Assembly (NCBI GenBank): GCA_024760905.1
Contig: CM045735.1
Coordinates: 6,450,661 to 6,514,660 of the forward strand
From: Plotosus lineatus
Taxonomy: Eukaryota > Chordata > Actinopteri > Siluriformes > Plotosidae
Length of the DNA stretch: 64,000 bases
Direction: 5' to 3'
Shown here one piece after another: positions 1 to 13,800 of the stretch; within the stretch, counting starts at the first letter, position 1, and each line of letters opens with the position of its first letter. Under the pieces are notes generated by a model that saw only the letters and a list, made by a program, of their open reading frames with translations, ran no database searches and was not told the DNA's origin. The position numbers were made by a program, and so were the translations under genes.

Positions 1-1580
1 AAATAGAGATGGGAAGGACGTGCAGCAAGTTAGAGTGATTAAGGACAGAGTGGGAAATGTATTGACTGATGACAGAAGTGTGCTGGGAAGATGGAAAGAG
101 TACTTTGAAGAGCTGATGAATGAGGAAAATGAGAGAGTAAAAAGAGTAGAACAGGTGACTGTTGAGGACCAGGAAGTAGCAAAGATTAGTAAGGATGAAG
201 TGAGGAGGGCATTGAAGAGGATGAAGAGTGGAAAGGCAGTTGGTCCTGATGATATACTGGTGGAGGTATGGAAGTGTCTAGGAGAGGTAGCAGTAGATTT
301 TCTGACAAGAACATTCAACAAGGTCTTGAGCAGATTCCAGAGGAATGGAGAAGTGTGCTGGTGCCCATTTTTAAGAACAAGGGAGAAGTGCAGAGTTGTG
401 GAAACTACAGAGGGATAAAGTTGATGAGCCATACGATGAAGTTATGGGAAAGAATAGTGGTAGCTAGACTAAGGGCAGAGATGTCAGCATTTGTGAACAA
501 CAGTTTGGTTTCATGCCAATAAAGAGCGCCACAGGTGCAGTGTTTGCTTTGAGGATGTTAATAGAGAAGTACAGAGAAGATCAGAGGGAGCTGCATTGTG
601 CCTTTGTGGATCTGGAGAAAGCATATGACAGGGTGCCGAGAGAGGAACTGTGGTGAAGCGTGCTGTCGGTGTGACAGAAGAGTTCAAGGTGGAGGTGGGA
701 CTGCTTCAAGGGTCAGCTGTGAGCCCCTTCTTGTTTGCTATGGTGATGGATAGGCTGACAGACGAGGTGAGACAAGCTTCCCCATGGACAATGATGTTTG
801 CAGATGAGATTGTGATCTGTAGTGTGAGCAGAGAACAAATGTAGGAAAATCTAGAGAGGTGGAGGTATGCCCTGGAAAGGAGATGAATGAAGGTTAGCCT
901 CAGTAAGACAGAATGCATGTGTGTGAATGAGAAGGACCCAAAAGGGACGGTGAGGTTACAGGGAGCAGATATAAAGAAGGTGGAGGATTTTAAGTTCTTA
1001 GGCTCAACAATCCAGAGCAATCGAGAGTGTGGAAAAGAGGTGAAGAAGCGTGTGTAGGCAGGTTGGAATGGTTGGAGAAAAGTGTCGATGTGATGTGTGA
1101 TAGGAAGGTATCGGCAAGAATGAAAGGAAAAGTGTACAAGTCGGTGACAAGGCAAGCAATGTTGTATGGTTTAGAAACAGTGGCACTGAGGAAAAGACAG
1201 GTGGCAGAGCTGGAGGTAGCAGAGATGAAAATGTTGAGGCTCTCTTTGGGAGTAACGAGGATGGATAGGATCAGGAATGAGTACATGAGAGGGACAGCAC
1301 ATGTAAGAGGTTTTGGAGGCAAATTCAGAGAGGCTACATTGAGATGGTTTGGACATGTACAGAGGAGGGATAGTGAATATATTGATAGTAGGATGCTGAG
1401 GTTGGAACTACCAGGCAGAAGGCCCAGAGGAAGACCAAAGAGAAGATTTATGGACGTGGTGAAGGAGGACATGAAGGTAGTTGGTGTAAGAGAAGAAGAT
1501 GCAGAGGATCAGGTGAGATGGAGGCAGATGATTCCCTGAGGGGAACAGCCAAAAGGAAAAGAAGAAGAAGAAGAAGAGGT
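1..1580 (+). mobile_element. RTE-type LINE, degraded copy 1
   Basis: Decayed non-LTR retrotransposon carrying most of a reverse transcriptase split over several frames. Blocks in order: a conserved region with GKAVGPDD (about 229-255), NYRGIKLMSHTMKLWER (about 400-455), a LEKAYDRVP block (about 613-640), then the catalytic region, where FADD has become FADE (about 800). A C-terminal block (1027-1539) ends in a basic [11 protein letters not shown] stretch. The 3' end is a GAA-rich simple tail (about 1545-1580), as is common for the RTE group. Premature stops and frameshifts make it non-functional. The RTE assignment rests on recalled motif resemblance and is a family-level inference. A nearly open copy lies at 42905-44805 and a short one at 20900-21150. 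Confidence 0.85.
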
Positions 1581-1617
1581 GGTACAGTTGTGCTAAGAAT
1601 CACAATATCTACTTATA

Positions 1618-1735
1618 GGTTTATATTTATGGCTTTTGGCAGACACTCATCCTTAGTAACTTACATTTTATCAAGTTATACCTGTGAGCAGCTGAGGAAT
1701 AAGGGCCTTACTCAAGGGCCCAATAGTGATACTGG
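1618..1735 (-). mobile_element. Teleost SINE 3'-end fragment
   Basis: Reads, in reverse, like the common fish SINE end with 'gagcaaggcccttaac' and 'agcgtctgccaaatg' motifs. It is a short, diverged fragment lying opposite the copy at 1745-1935. Confidence 0.5.
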
Positions 1736-1744
1736 CAATATACT

Positions 1745-1935
1745 GATGCAGAGGTGGCTCAGAGGTTAAGCCTTTGGATTGCTGATCAGGGGTTTCAGTT
1801 CCGGTATCACCATGTGGCCACCGTCCAACCAGATTTGAGCAAGACCATTAACTCTCAAATGCTTAAAAATTAAAATGTTAAACATAAGTCACTCTGGATA
1901 GGAGTGTCTATCAAATGCTTTAACTCTAAATGTAA
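1745..1935 (+). mobile_element. tRNA-derived SINE, degraded
   Basis: Starts with an A-box-like 'gtggctcagaggttaag' and carries a decayed B box ('gtttcagttccggt'), a 'gagcaagaccattaac' body and an 'actctggataggagtgtct' end. This is the layout of common tRNA-headed fish SINEs. Diverged copy. Confidence 0.6.
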
Positions 1936-2312
1936 ATGCACTGGGCCGTGAACTCCTGACCTTTTAATTAGATCCAGCATCTCAGGTTCATTCCCAAGCT
2001 TGGATTACTGAGCATGGAATTTTGTTCTCCATTTCCTCCCATGGCCTTCAGTGCCATCCTATCCAGTGTGAAGTCTCACAGCTTGCACCCGGTGTTCCTG
2101 GACTAGTTCTGGGTCCACTTAGACCCTCCCTGTGCAGGATAAAGAGGCTACCAAAGATTAGTGAAGAAACACAAATACAAACTGCAATATCCAGCCGTCA
2201 TCCATCTATTATTTATATTGCTTCTTGGTCAGGATCACAAGTTTGGGTGAGACATGGGGTATACCCTGAACATACTGCGAACCTTTAAAACAAATTGTGA
2301 TATGCAATCACA

Positions 2313-2655
2313 GGGGGGCACAGTGACACAATGGTTAGAACTGTCACCTCATGGTGAGAAGGTTTGGGGTTCAAATCTCAATCAAGGGCTTTTCTGTGTG
2401 GAGTTTGCGTGTTGTCCCTTACTTTTTTGGGTTTCTTCAGGGTACTCTGGTATCCTCCCACAGTCCAAAAACATGTACAATAGTTCAACTGGTTACTCTC
2501 AATTGCGCTTAGGTGTGAATGTAAGTCTGAATGGTTGTTTTTGTCTTTGTTAGCCCTGTGATAGTCTGATGACGTCTCACCCAAGGTCAGCTAAGATTGG
2601 CTCCAGCTTCTCCTTCGACCCTGGAAAAATAAAGAATTGGTTAACTGGCTCAGAT
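2313..2655 (+). mobile_element. SINE-1 (tRNA-Val-like head), degraded
   Basis: Contains 'caatggttagaactgtcacctca', a B-box-like 'ggggttcaaatctc', the diagnostic body 'tgtgtggagtttgcgtgtt' and the tail 'ctaagattggctccagc'. It belongs to the same dispersed family as the best copy at 49180-49493. Confidence 0.75.
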
Positions 2656-2751
2656 TGCCACCCACCCCCCACCCGGCAGAGACAAGAATGTTGTACACAA
2701 TTTTGGGCATGCATGAACCTGATATTTAGAACATTGTTGAAAAATGTATGA

Positions 2752-3771
2752 AAGACGCTCCCAGATTTATGTTTTTAATTGGTTCCGGATGGCCGAACGT
2801 AAGTTAAAAGTGAAGTTGCTACAGTGACGTATGACATGTGACGTATGACGCTCATACTGTACTATAAATCCATAAATACCATTACCGTATCTCATAAAAC
2901 ACCCCTAAATCAATTATTATAAACATAACATTGTAAAATAATATCAAATATATCAAATAATATCAACATTAATTTCAAATAAGTCACTTATTTATACCGA
3001 GTTACTTTACATGAAGCTTAAAACAACCAATCAACGCTTACAATATGTGAGGCGCTCAATACTGAAAATAGTGTACTTGCAAAAGTAGTGTACTTGCAAA
3101 AGTAGTGTACTTGCTGTGGGTTATAAAAACTTCCGGTCTTTCATGTGCACAAGGGTGCCATTGAACTCATTTAGAACACTGATGTGAATCCCAGCAAAGC
3201 GGAGAGCCCTTTCTTTTGTGGAAGTAAGTAAACTTTATCCAAGAGATATATACAAAGAACAAGTACAAATCATAATGAATATTAATATAAAAATAAGTAT
3301 ACACTCTTCGGATTCTGCAAAAAGATAATAAATGTCTATAATTGTTCTGTAATTTGTGGATTCGGGTTTTCATTCATATTACAACTCTCTTTGCTTGACT
3401 GAGTATGCATGGTAGATTGTGCCTATCTGAGCAGACAGTTAATTCATCTTTGTGTATGAGACTTGCACCCATGCTAGTAGGCTTACACTTCTGACCAACC
3501 ATATTTGCTTAGGGTTACAAAAGTCCGCAAAACAGTGTAAACACAAAGATCACAGAGACGAAGTCTTAACACAAGGGTAACACGCTATATAACTGATATA
3601 TACACACTCAGTCTGTAGTTTGTAAACAATGAATGCAGTGTCATTTGCATCATTCCGTCAGCTTACTACGTAGGTATGTCTAAACTCAAAATTTGACTTC
3701 TTTTTTTTTTTTTGGAAAAAAAACCGTCAAATTGAAAAAACGTAAAACGGATGAACGTAAGTCGGGGAGTG

Positions 3772-3775
<4 letters not shown>
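2752..3775. mobile_element. Pogo/Tigger-like non-autonomous element, family C
   Basis: About 1 kb element bounded by inverted ends: 'gacgctcccag' on the left and 'gtcggggagtgtctg' on the right, with TA on the right side. A close relative at 41128-41902 shares most of the interior, and 7659-8359 shares only the terminal regions, including the subterminal 'ggttccggatggccgaacg'. No coding capacity is visible. The superfamily is inferred from TA target sites and TIR style. A 17-18 bp unit containing 'agtgtacttgcaaaag' is tandemly repeated near 3070-3115. Confidence 0.65.

Positions 3776-3840
<65 letters not shown>
3776..3840. repeat. (TA)n microsatellite followed by a T-run
   Basis: About 50 bp of perfect TA dinucleotides followed by about 16 T, starting right at the right end of the family C element. 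The rest of 3841-5027 shows ordinary intronic sequence with no feature I can support. Confidence 0.95.
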
Positions 3841-3842
<2 letters not shown>

Positions 3843-5027
3843 AAATGATGTTTAAAAGCCCTCTAAATCCTGGACAAACTAATGCTATACAAAAAGGTTG
3901 AGTCACACTGTTGTTGAGAGTGCTAATAGCTAACAGTTACTTGTTTTTGTTTGTGTTTCAGGAACTCCAGTAAGTACTCCTGATATTTGTGGACACATAA
4001 TGTCGAACACATGTATGTGAATCTGGCACATGGTCAGCCATGACATGATCTAAATTCGATTCCCATCACAATTCTTACTAACAGACATATCGTTGGCTGT
4101 AAACAAAGGTAAGATAAGATTAAACACAGTCTAGATGGTGGGTCCATAAAAATGATTTAGATTCAACCACAGTTGCAAATTTGGCTTTTTTTTTTTAATT
4201 TATTGATATTCACACTCGTGTGGAGCAACTTCAAGAGTTTGAGCTGGCAGTGAATTTAAAGACTGTTTCCATATGCAGTGTTTAACATCTATGGATTGGT
4301 GTGTGATTCGACAATGGGTTTTTGTTTGTTTGTTTGTTTTTGTGGAGGAGCGAATATATCTCACTCCTCAAGATTTTTACTTTACTACAATGTAAAGTAA
4401 TTACAGAAGGTACAACTGTGGTCCTAATGGTCACATTATGTACCTCAGATGAGATTTACAGAGACTATTGACTCATTTTCCAGGAATAAGATACAATGCT
4501 AGCAGTACAGTGGTGTATTCTTGAAGGTTTTTATGTTGGTTTGTTTGCTTCTGTTATTGTTTTTTCCCTCCCTTGGTCATATACACTAGATTTACAAATT
4601 TAAATTATATTCATGATGTTGCATCATGGGTTTTTTTTTTTTTTTGGCATGTGGTTTTATTTGTTTGCTGGTTTGACTACAACCCGTACTAGAGTGATGC
4701 ACCAAGTATGCACGTCCTTGTGCCTAAAGTTCCCACATATGCTTCATCTTACATAGATAGCACCATCAGTGGGGCTTAAATTAGCTATACAGTATGTAAA
4801 GCTAACAACTTGCTGCAGGTCATTTTTAGGATGTTAATTATACTCACAAGCAGATGGAAGAGGTTTAAATTATGCATTCCATCTTTTATCGTTTTTCTAT
4901 GCACACCACCATAAATACAGAAGATTAGTTCAAGCATGTGCAGCTTCAGTTTGTTTTCTCCTTAGGGACAGAAGGGGACAGTGCCTTTAATCCCGATTTA
5001 ATGTTTGTTTGTTTTTTTTCCTTACAG

Positions 5028-6218
5028 GGAACTCCAGGGCGAGATGGCTACCCGGTAAATATTTTTTAAATTATCAACACTATTACTGCTTCCTGAGATG
5101 GGGACTTTAATAATAGACGTTAAGTAACTTCTTTAGGTAACATAGATCGCCACCTGCTGGAAATGATGACCTTATTTTTCAGTCTTTGATGATTAGACCG
5201 GATTTTTGTGGCAAGGATGAATGAATGCAAGAGAACATTTCAGTTCTATGATGAACTATTTCCTCTTGGTTTATAATTGTATACCAAAGAAGCTCTACTT
5301 TTTCATCTTCCTTTTCTTCTTCTTTTTCTTCTGTAGTTTTAACTGGCAAAACCTCAAGTACCCAGAACTGAGTTTATAAAAGTTTTGTTGTTTCATAATC
5401 TGATTGAGGACTCTTACATGAACTTAAACCAAATAAGGATTAATATTTTCTCAGTACATCCACACCAACTGAATGAGAGTACATATTTAAGTCATATTTC
5501 AGTGCTGCACAAAAAAGCACGGATTTTATAACAGCATATGCACACACCTGTTTTGGAACATGGGAATTGGTTGTAAGCAGCTTGACTACTGCATATGCAA
5601 AAAATTTTAGCAGTCTCTGTTCTGTACTAATGCAAACATGCAACTGTGTGAAGTCAGTCCAAGCACAATAATTGTGCTGGTCAAGCCTGTTGTCTGAAGT
5701 GTACTGCCATATGTGGCCTCACTATCTCACTCTCTCTCCAAGCGCTATCTCAAAGCATGATATCTTCTGATCTTTGTTACTTTCAGCCTCCGTATCTGTA
5801 TCAATTTTCCTTTAATATCTTGTCAGTCTTCATCTTTTCTATTTATTTTGGCTTATGAAAAATCCTACTGAAGATTTTTAATATTTTTTGGAGACTGAGT
5901 AGGTGGTAATTGAAGTCATATTGCAGAATCCTTTCCATTTCATTTTGAACAAGAGTAGTTATTGTCTTACAATCTTATAGTGACCATTTAAATATGAAAA
6001 CCATGGCTCTGTTATGCCATGGGGGGAAGCATTCGTTTAAATTGCTTGTTTGTTGCTATGTTTGTTCACTTGTCCCTTTGGTGGAAAGATCACTATAAAT
6101 CAGTACAATGTGATCCTGAATTGTTTTTGAAACCTTTTTATCCAATATCGTTTCATGATTATTGTGTGTGCGTTTGTTAGTGTGTGTGTGTGAGTGTGTG
6201 TGTGTGTGTGTGTGTATA

Positions 6219-6273
<55 letters not shown>

Positions 6274-8079
6274 GTATATATATATGTATATATATATGTA
6301 TATGTATGTGTGTGTATATGTGTGTGTGTGGGTGGGTAGGTGTGTACAAATTTTATTGTTTGGGGTTCACCCCTCACCAGATGAACATGGTGGTGTTTGT
6401 TGCTCCAGGAATAAATATTTCAATGGGTACAAAGATGTTTTGGTGTTTCATGTTGATCTAACAAGGCAGTATAGCAGTGTGGTGGTTAGCAAGTGCCCAC
6501 CTCACAGCAAGAAGATTTTGTGTTCGAATCCATATATTGGGTAAAATCTGTGTGGAGTTTGCATGTTCTCCCAATGCTTGTGTGGGTTACCTCCAGGTTC
6601 CTTCTACAATCTAAGGACATGCAAACCAGGTTTGTTGGTTGTTTCAAATTGACTGTGATTGTAAATAGCTGTGTGTACATTACCCTTCTATGAACGACAA
6701 GCTGTTCAGGATGTATTCCCCATTCGCCCAATGTCAGCTAATCCCCAATAGTAGAATTAAGCAGTTTAGCAAATATTGATGATGATGGTGATGATGGTGG
6801 TGGTAGTGGTTCAGCATCTTAGTTAGTTACACTGCAAATTAGGCTTTTATTTAATTAGTTACTCATGCATATATTTATCTGTGGATATCCAAGGCCATGA
6901 TTCACAGTGGGGTGTTTCAGCACCTCATGTGGAGTGGACAGCGACCTCTCTGCCCTGCAGCATGAGTCTGACTCTGAGTTAATGAATGAGGCTCTACTGA
7001 ATATTATGCAATTGATATGTTATGTACAAAGTGGGTAGCGAAAAGTTTGTGGACCAGCAAATCAACTTGTGTTGGAAGAAAATCCTATTCAAGATTTATC
7101 CCCCTTAGCTGTTGTAATAACATCCACTATTATTATGTTATAATAAACTTCTATCTATAACTTAAAAAATATAGTAAACTCCTCTGGCTTTACACTAACA
7201 TTCGTGATCACAGTCTGTGATCCACTTCATCCTGAAAGTGTTCAATCAGGTTGAGATCAGGTCTGTCTGTGCAGGCCACTTGAGTTCAAACTATGTTTTC
7301 CTGCATGTTAATTTGTATGCAAAGGGTTATTATGATGCTGAGCTCCACTTTTTACAAAATAGACATAGGTCCAATTAATTCTCAGCTAAAAAGTTGGACG
7401 AAGCACCCCCCACCACCACCACCACACACACACACACACACACAAACACACATTTGCGAATGATGTTCCTGTGGTCAGAAACTTTAACCTTGTAGTTCAT
7501 GTTACTCATAGTATAATACATTCAATGGGGTGAATACCATTTGGCACTTTGTATCACTTACACCTCTATCTACTAGATTTCCAAGTCATTTTGTTACACA
7601 ATTTTCAACTTATTTTAAGAAACATTCCTCTCTCTGACCAATACCCAACCCCCATGTACAGATGCTCCCCAACTTACAAACATTCATTTCATGAACATCC
7701 GGAGATACAAACAGGGCTGACCGAGGTCAAAAGTGAAAGTGAAATGAAATTGAAGAACAAGTATAAATTGAAATGGAATGAAATCTATAGAAAGATGTAT
7801 CGTAAATATAAGTATGAAATATTAAACATTATCCTGAGATACACTTAATACTAGGCTCTGGCAGAGGGGCGTGGCTGAGGTCAAGGAAGAGAAGCAGAAC
7901 GATACATTTCTGAACTCGTGCCAAAACTTTCAAAGAAGAAACAAATTGACTTCAGTATTACAATGAACTGGACAAGAGTGAAACTCTATAAATCTGATCA
8001 GATCCGCTGTGCTGTGCTTGAGAGGAACCAAGAGTTTAAACACGGGACATAATGATATTGATAATGTACAGATGATTAT

Positions 8080-8133
<54 letters not shown>

Positions 8134-10841
8134 CAGTACAAACTCGTATAGGTTACTTATACAAGGTTTAAACATAAGATAAGATAAGATACAGCTTTAT
8201 TAATCTCACAATGGAGAAATTCACTGTTACAGGCTCTTGAGGTACCATCAGTACAACATGCGTTCTTCTCTAAAGAATGCCCTGTAATGACTTACAAACA
8301 AATTCATCTAACGAACGGCCATCCGGAACTTAACTCATTCGTAAGCTGGGGAGCGTCTGTATTCTGATGAGGAATGCAACATAATTTTTTGCAAGAAATA
8401 TGAAATATTATGACTATAAAATATAAATCACTCTATCAACAATACCATATGTTTAGGGAAATTTAAATATGGTACAGCCGTCCTTCTTATAGCTTTCCAC
8501 AATTCTTTTTTTTTTCTTTTTCTCATTCAGGGTCCTCTGGGTGTGGATGGTATGCCTGTAAGTATTTTAATTTGCCACCATAAAGATTCTTATAGAAGAG
8601 CAGAGAGTGTTGTACACAAGTCTATCATCTGATAGTATCATCATATGATAGTCTATCGTCTATTGGGTTATCTAACATTTACTTGATATCTACCTTAAAT
8701 TATTAGTTTTTAAAATATAGTGAAGAGGTGTGTTATGACAAACTTCATTTTACCTTTTTTTCTGGTTAACAGGGTCCACCTGGTCCTAAAGGCATCCAGG
8801 TATGTTCTCACCATCTCATCATGTTTTTAAAGAATAGCTTTGAAATTAAAGGGTTGATTACAGTCAGTTTTGCTGAAGAAAATATCTCAGAAGTTTTGCC
8901 GTAGCATCCATGGCTCTCATTCTATATGTCTGCATATATGGGAAGGTATATCATAATTTAAAAATTGTTATATAGCCACCTGCACTTGAACTATTCCACA
9001 TATTTGTCAGAACAATGAGGGATGCTGGAGCCAATTCCATTTGACAGGGTGAAAGGCAGGGTACACCCTGAACTGGTCAACAGTCTATCACAGGGCTAAC
9101 ACTGAAACCTCAAATTTACATTGATGGGAAACTTAGAGATGTCACTTTACATAATTTGCATGTCTTTGCGATGCTGGAAGAAACCAGAGCACCATGAGAT
9201 AATCCCAGCAATGCAAACCGCACAGTAAAGCTTCAGATGGCTGCAAGGTTTGAACCAGACCCTTGTTGATGTCAGTACAGTACTAGTTATTGCGCCACTG
9301 TGCCGCCAAGTAGTTGCATGCAAACTGTGCAAATGCAATATTCTGTAATAACAACAACAAAAAACTTTGTTTGAGAGGCAAATTTTTAATCTGTGCTATT
9401 CTAAACCTATCTGTGGTGCGAAGCGAGCAATATTGACTTTGTGGGAAGGATGGAATATTCTCACTTGTCTCACTTGGCTTTGTGTGTCTCAGAGGAAGCA
9501 TAATTGGTCTCCATGCAACTGGTGGGTAGCCATTGACTGGTGACCAAGTTGGGGTGAAAAAGAGGAAAACGTGTATTTAATATACCAGTCAAATGTTTGG
9601 ACACGCCTGTAGAAGGGGTTAGAATGGCTAGGCTTCTCCAAATTATTGAGTGGTACAGTAAATGAAGAATCTTCTTTTCCTTTCGGCATTTTCCGTTTCT
9701 CAGCAGTTGCCACAGCGAATCATCTGATTCGCATGTTTGATTTGGCATAGGTTTTTACGTCGGATGCTTTTCCTGATACAACCCTTTAGCAAGGGACAGA
9801 AACACGCTGATGGCTTTGCAGCTACTCTTGTCGAAAGTCAGCAATGGTTCTTTTACATGAACCTCTCACCATAGACAGTGAGAGACATGGCCGGTCTTTG
9901 ATAACCCAGTCAGCTGCACTGGCGGGGACAGTGACAACCTTGTGCAGAGTGGGACTCGAACCCCCAACCTTAGGATAAAGCAATTCAGCACCCTATACCT
10001 CCAGACCACCACTGTCTGGTACAGTAAATGAAGAATAAAGTAAATTTTCTTGAGTATTTGTAGGATATTTCCAGTAGTCTCATATGAAGACAAAGGACAT
10101 GGGCTAGGAAGTGGGGAAAACATGAAACATGTCTTGTGTGAATGAGAAAAACAAACACAAGCCAGCTGTCTGTCGTCAAAATGGAAAAGTTGTGTCCTAT
10201 TCCCACTGTGCTTCAAGTTCATTTACTACCAACTTCATAATAGGGTAGACCTCGATCAAGTAGATACTGCTCCCCAGATACACTGCAGGCTACAGTATGT
10301 GTAGCACACAAATGACAGCTTTTTGTTTACTTTGCTTATAGACTTGCATATATACTAGTAGATTTATGTAAGCTCACATTTTAAAGAATACTGTATACCA
10401 TTACACAACTTGAAGAATAACCTGGATGTTTAACCATTAGATCCACTGACTGCTGTTGTGGTAAGACACTTATCTTTTGTTATCTGAGGGTTTTTTTTTT
10501 TACATCTGTCTTTTCTTTTGCTAGGGAATGCCTGGGCCAAAAGGAGATAAGGTATGTATAATAAGCCTGAAAATGCATTCAGTATGATATCAGTGAAGGT
10601 TTTTAGCCTAATGTAAACCAAGGTTACGCCATCGCAGCACTTAGCTTTGCACAGCTTCAGGGGGTTTGCAAAACAGATTGAACAACACTGTGTAGTACTT
10701 ATGTCAGATGTAGCTGACCTAACTAAGATCTAACTGTTGTGTCCACAGGGTGATCAGGGAGATGTGGGGCCCAGGGTGAGTAACAGTCATCAACCGCCAA
10801 ACTGATGCCCTACAGCACCAATGAGCTCACACACACACACA

Positions 10842-10888
<47 letters not shown>

Positions 10889-13800
10889 CAAGTTCTGTGT
10901 AAACCAGCAAGCCAGGGTTTTTTCTCTTGTAGAACATTACATTGACAGTGTTCTCATAAACTCCGTTTCACAGTGATTTAGCGTCAGAGTTCGTCTATAT
11001 TCTGACCAAACAATTTATTTAATTTTATGTATTGAGTAATAAAAAACACAGCACGCCCTCTAATATTTTGTTGGACCATTGTAGCCTGGATTACAGTGCG
11101 TAATCGCCATGGTATTCTTTCAACTTATTTATTGTAGTAATGTATTTTCATCCAGAGTTGGGTTAACTTTTTTTTTTAACCGACATCTTGAATAGTTAAT
11201 GGAAAAATCAAATCACTTTATTAAGTCTTCTCCAGCACATCACAGTGACTTTCAATAGGGATAAGGTCATGGTTTTGGAGTGCCAACGGTCTGGTCTGGT
11301 ACCTTCCAAGTCGTAGGACAACTCTTGGCGACCTGCCATGAAGGATAATGCCTTGATTATCATCTTCATGGAGGTTTTCTTGGCAAGGATAGTGCAGTGG
11401 TTTACCATTGCCTTCTGCACAATGCGAACCTACGGGCAATTTAGAATGGCGAATTAACCTACCGTGCATGTTTTTGGACTGTGGGAGGAAACCGGAGTAC
11501 CCGGAGGAAACCTACGCAAGCACGGGGGGTGAACATGCAAACTCCACACAGGAACGCCGAAGGGATGCCAATACATGTGTGAAAATGATTCCTCTTGCTT
11601 TCTGAACCACTCTTTCACTATTTGAGCCCTAGTTTAATATCCATACCTTTTAAGTAAGAAAAGGATCCATTGATGGGTTAACCTGGTGATTCAGTAGATT
11701 CAGGTCATCAGCGGACTTCATTTTATTATCGTGTATTTTTGCTGAGTCTCGACCTGAGCAATTAAAGGATTAGTGCCATGGTAATTATGTGCTGTACTTT
11801 AAGCTGAATGCAGTCCAACAAAATACTGGAGTGTGAGACCTTTTTAGGGCCATTCTGGCATTGTGCTAGCCATTTTTTACCCACAAGGCAGTTTTGCCTA
11901 ATGATATTACAGAAAAATTCAGAAGGATGAAGATTAATTAATGCCAGTTTTAATAGATATGACGACTATTCCAGCTTATTCCTACTGTTTTTGATCCCTC
12001 ACAATGCAACGTAATGTACTTTTAGGAAAATGCTATCGCTTTTTCACCTGCTATGCCAGGTTATTGTATTAAAAACAGATGGTTTGTCTGGACTCCTGGA
12101 GGAATTGTAAATGCTTTGTGTGGTCTGTATTACTTTGTTTGTGCTGTTAAGAATGCGAGCCAAAATACTACTACTAATAGCATTGTAAGACAATGTCATT
12201 GCACTATGTTGTAGTACCCAATGTTTTGATTATATCAGCATGCTATTCCTGTGTTCTGTCATCTATTAATACCTGTGTAAGATTTTAAGACCCATGACCT
12301 ATGAAACCCATTAATCTGCCTGGGGAGGGATACATTTAAACCTGGAAGCAGATCCAAGTTGTTTCCATCCAGATGTTAGGACTCGGCATGTACCGCAGGT
12401 AGGGTGGGGGAGGGGGTGACCTGTGAACTCTATCTTTTTCGCATTCGTGATTAGCAGTTCCTGAACATCTCGTTCAAACATCTTATAATTTATTTAAAAT
12501 TTAACTGAAGTACAAACAAACATATAGTCCTATGCGGATAAAAGACAACATTCTTTACCAATATCCTCGTTTTAGATTCCCAGTGGTCATAATTATTTCA
12601 TTATAGGTATTGTAATATAAAGTGCCGCTGCACCGAAAGCCACTGTTATTTTGGGAACGAAAGTAAACTTCTCCTGAGAAAATAGTCCCCTTTTTTGGGC
12701 TGTGCTAACCACAATACTAAATCGAAACCTTGTGCTCCAATGAAAGGTAATCATATCCAGAAGTGCATGGTATCTAAAACAACAGTATAATCAGGACGTC
12801 TATAAGAGTCCACTTGTAAGTTGTTGGCTGGGAATGAAGTCAATTTGAATTACTTCAGCACAAAGAAGCATTAGGATCACTGCCGCTCAATGCAAACATT
12901 GAGTCATATAGTTCTCGTGTGCCCTCTAACAACATACATAAAGCTCTCTGGTATCCTAAATCTCTTTTCTCAATCCCTGTTTCTCCTCATGTCCCTCTGT
13001 CACTGTAGTCCTGAATTTCTCTTGTGATTTCCCAGGGCCCTCCAGCATACACTGCATCTGCCGGACTGCTCAGTAATCAGATTCTTACAGTCAAGGTTTG
13101 TTCCTCTATTAGCTGCATTGCATTTACAGTCATCACTTTGTCATAGTATTTATTTCTGGCATTGTTTTAAAATATCCATTTTTTTTTCACTTATATCATT
13201 TTGCATGTAAATAATAATATGAACCACAGAAATGTGTACATCTTGCATCTGACCTGCTTTCTCTTCATCTAGACCCAAAGCGCTTTATTAATTCTATTCT
13301 ACTCCCTTTTCCCACACCACTGCCCCTTTAGTAATCTTTTTCTACACCCATGCTGACAGATGGTTTTTCCAACACTAACCCCATGGCTTCCTCAAAAGGT
13401 CAGAGTTGACCACCAAATGTTCTGAAGGTAGAGCAAAAACCTCACGCACATTTCAATTCCTTTCTTCTAACACTCATCACTCTCATCATTATCATTTCTC
13501 TTCCTCACTTTCTTCTCCTCCTTCCCCTCCTCAGCTTCCTCTTATACTGTAACTGACATATGGCATGTGTCTCCTTGGCCTTTACTCCACAATTAGCTCC
13601 TATAGAAGTCTGGACTGTCTAACAGGCATGCCTGTTTTGAATTAGCCATGAGAGAGGTGTATGCGCCTTGGCATGGTTAAACACTTTGTTTACGGACATT
13701 ACAAAAGAAAAATCTGCCGCTGAAACCACAGTTAATGAAATGAACTGAAATAGTATTTTCTCATTTTGACAACATAATATGCTGAAATGGGACTATTTCA

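Noticed and set aside
3958..3980. Possible COL23A1 exon 'cag|gaactcca|gtaagt'
   Set aside because: It looks like the true exon at 5028 (ggaactccag), but the enclosed 8 bp breaks phase and the Gly codon. Treated as coincidence or a decayed duplicate.
6056..6544. Open frames rich in Tyr/Ile/His/Thr or Val/Cys
   Set aside because: They are translations of the TG/TA microsatellite in different frames.
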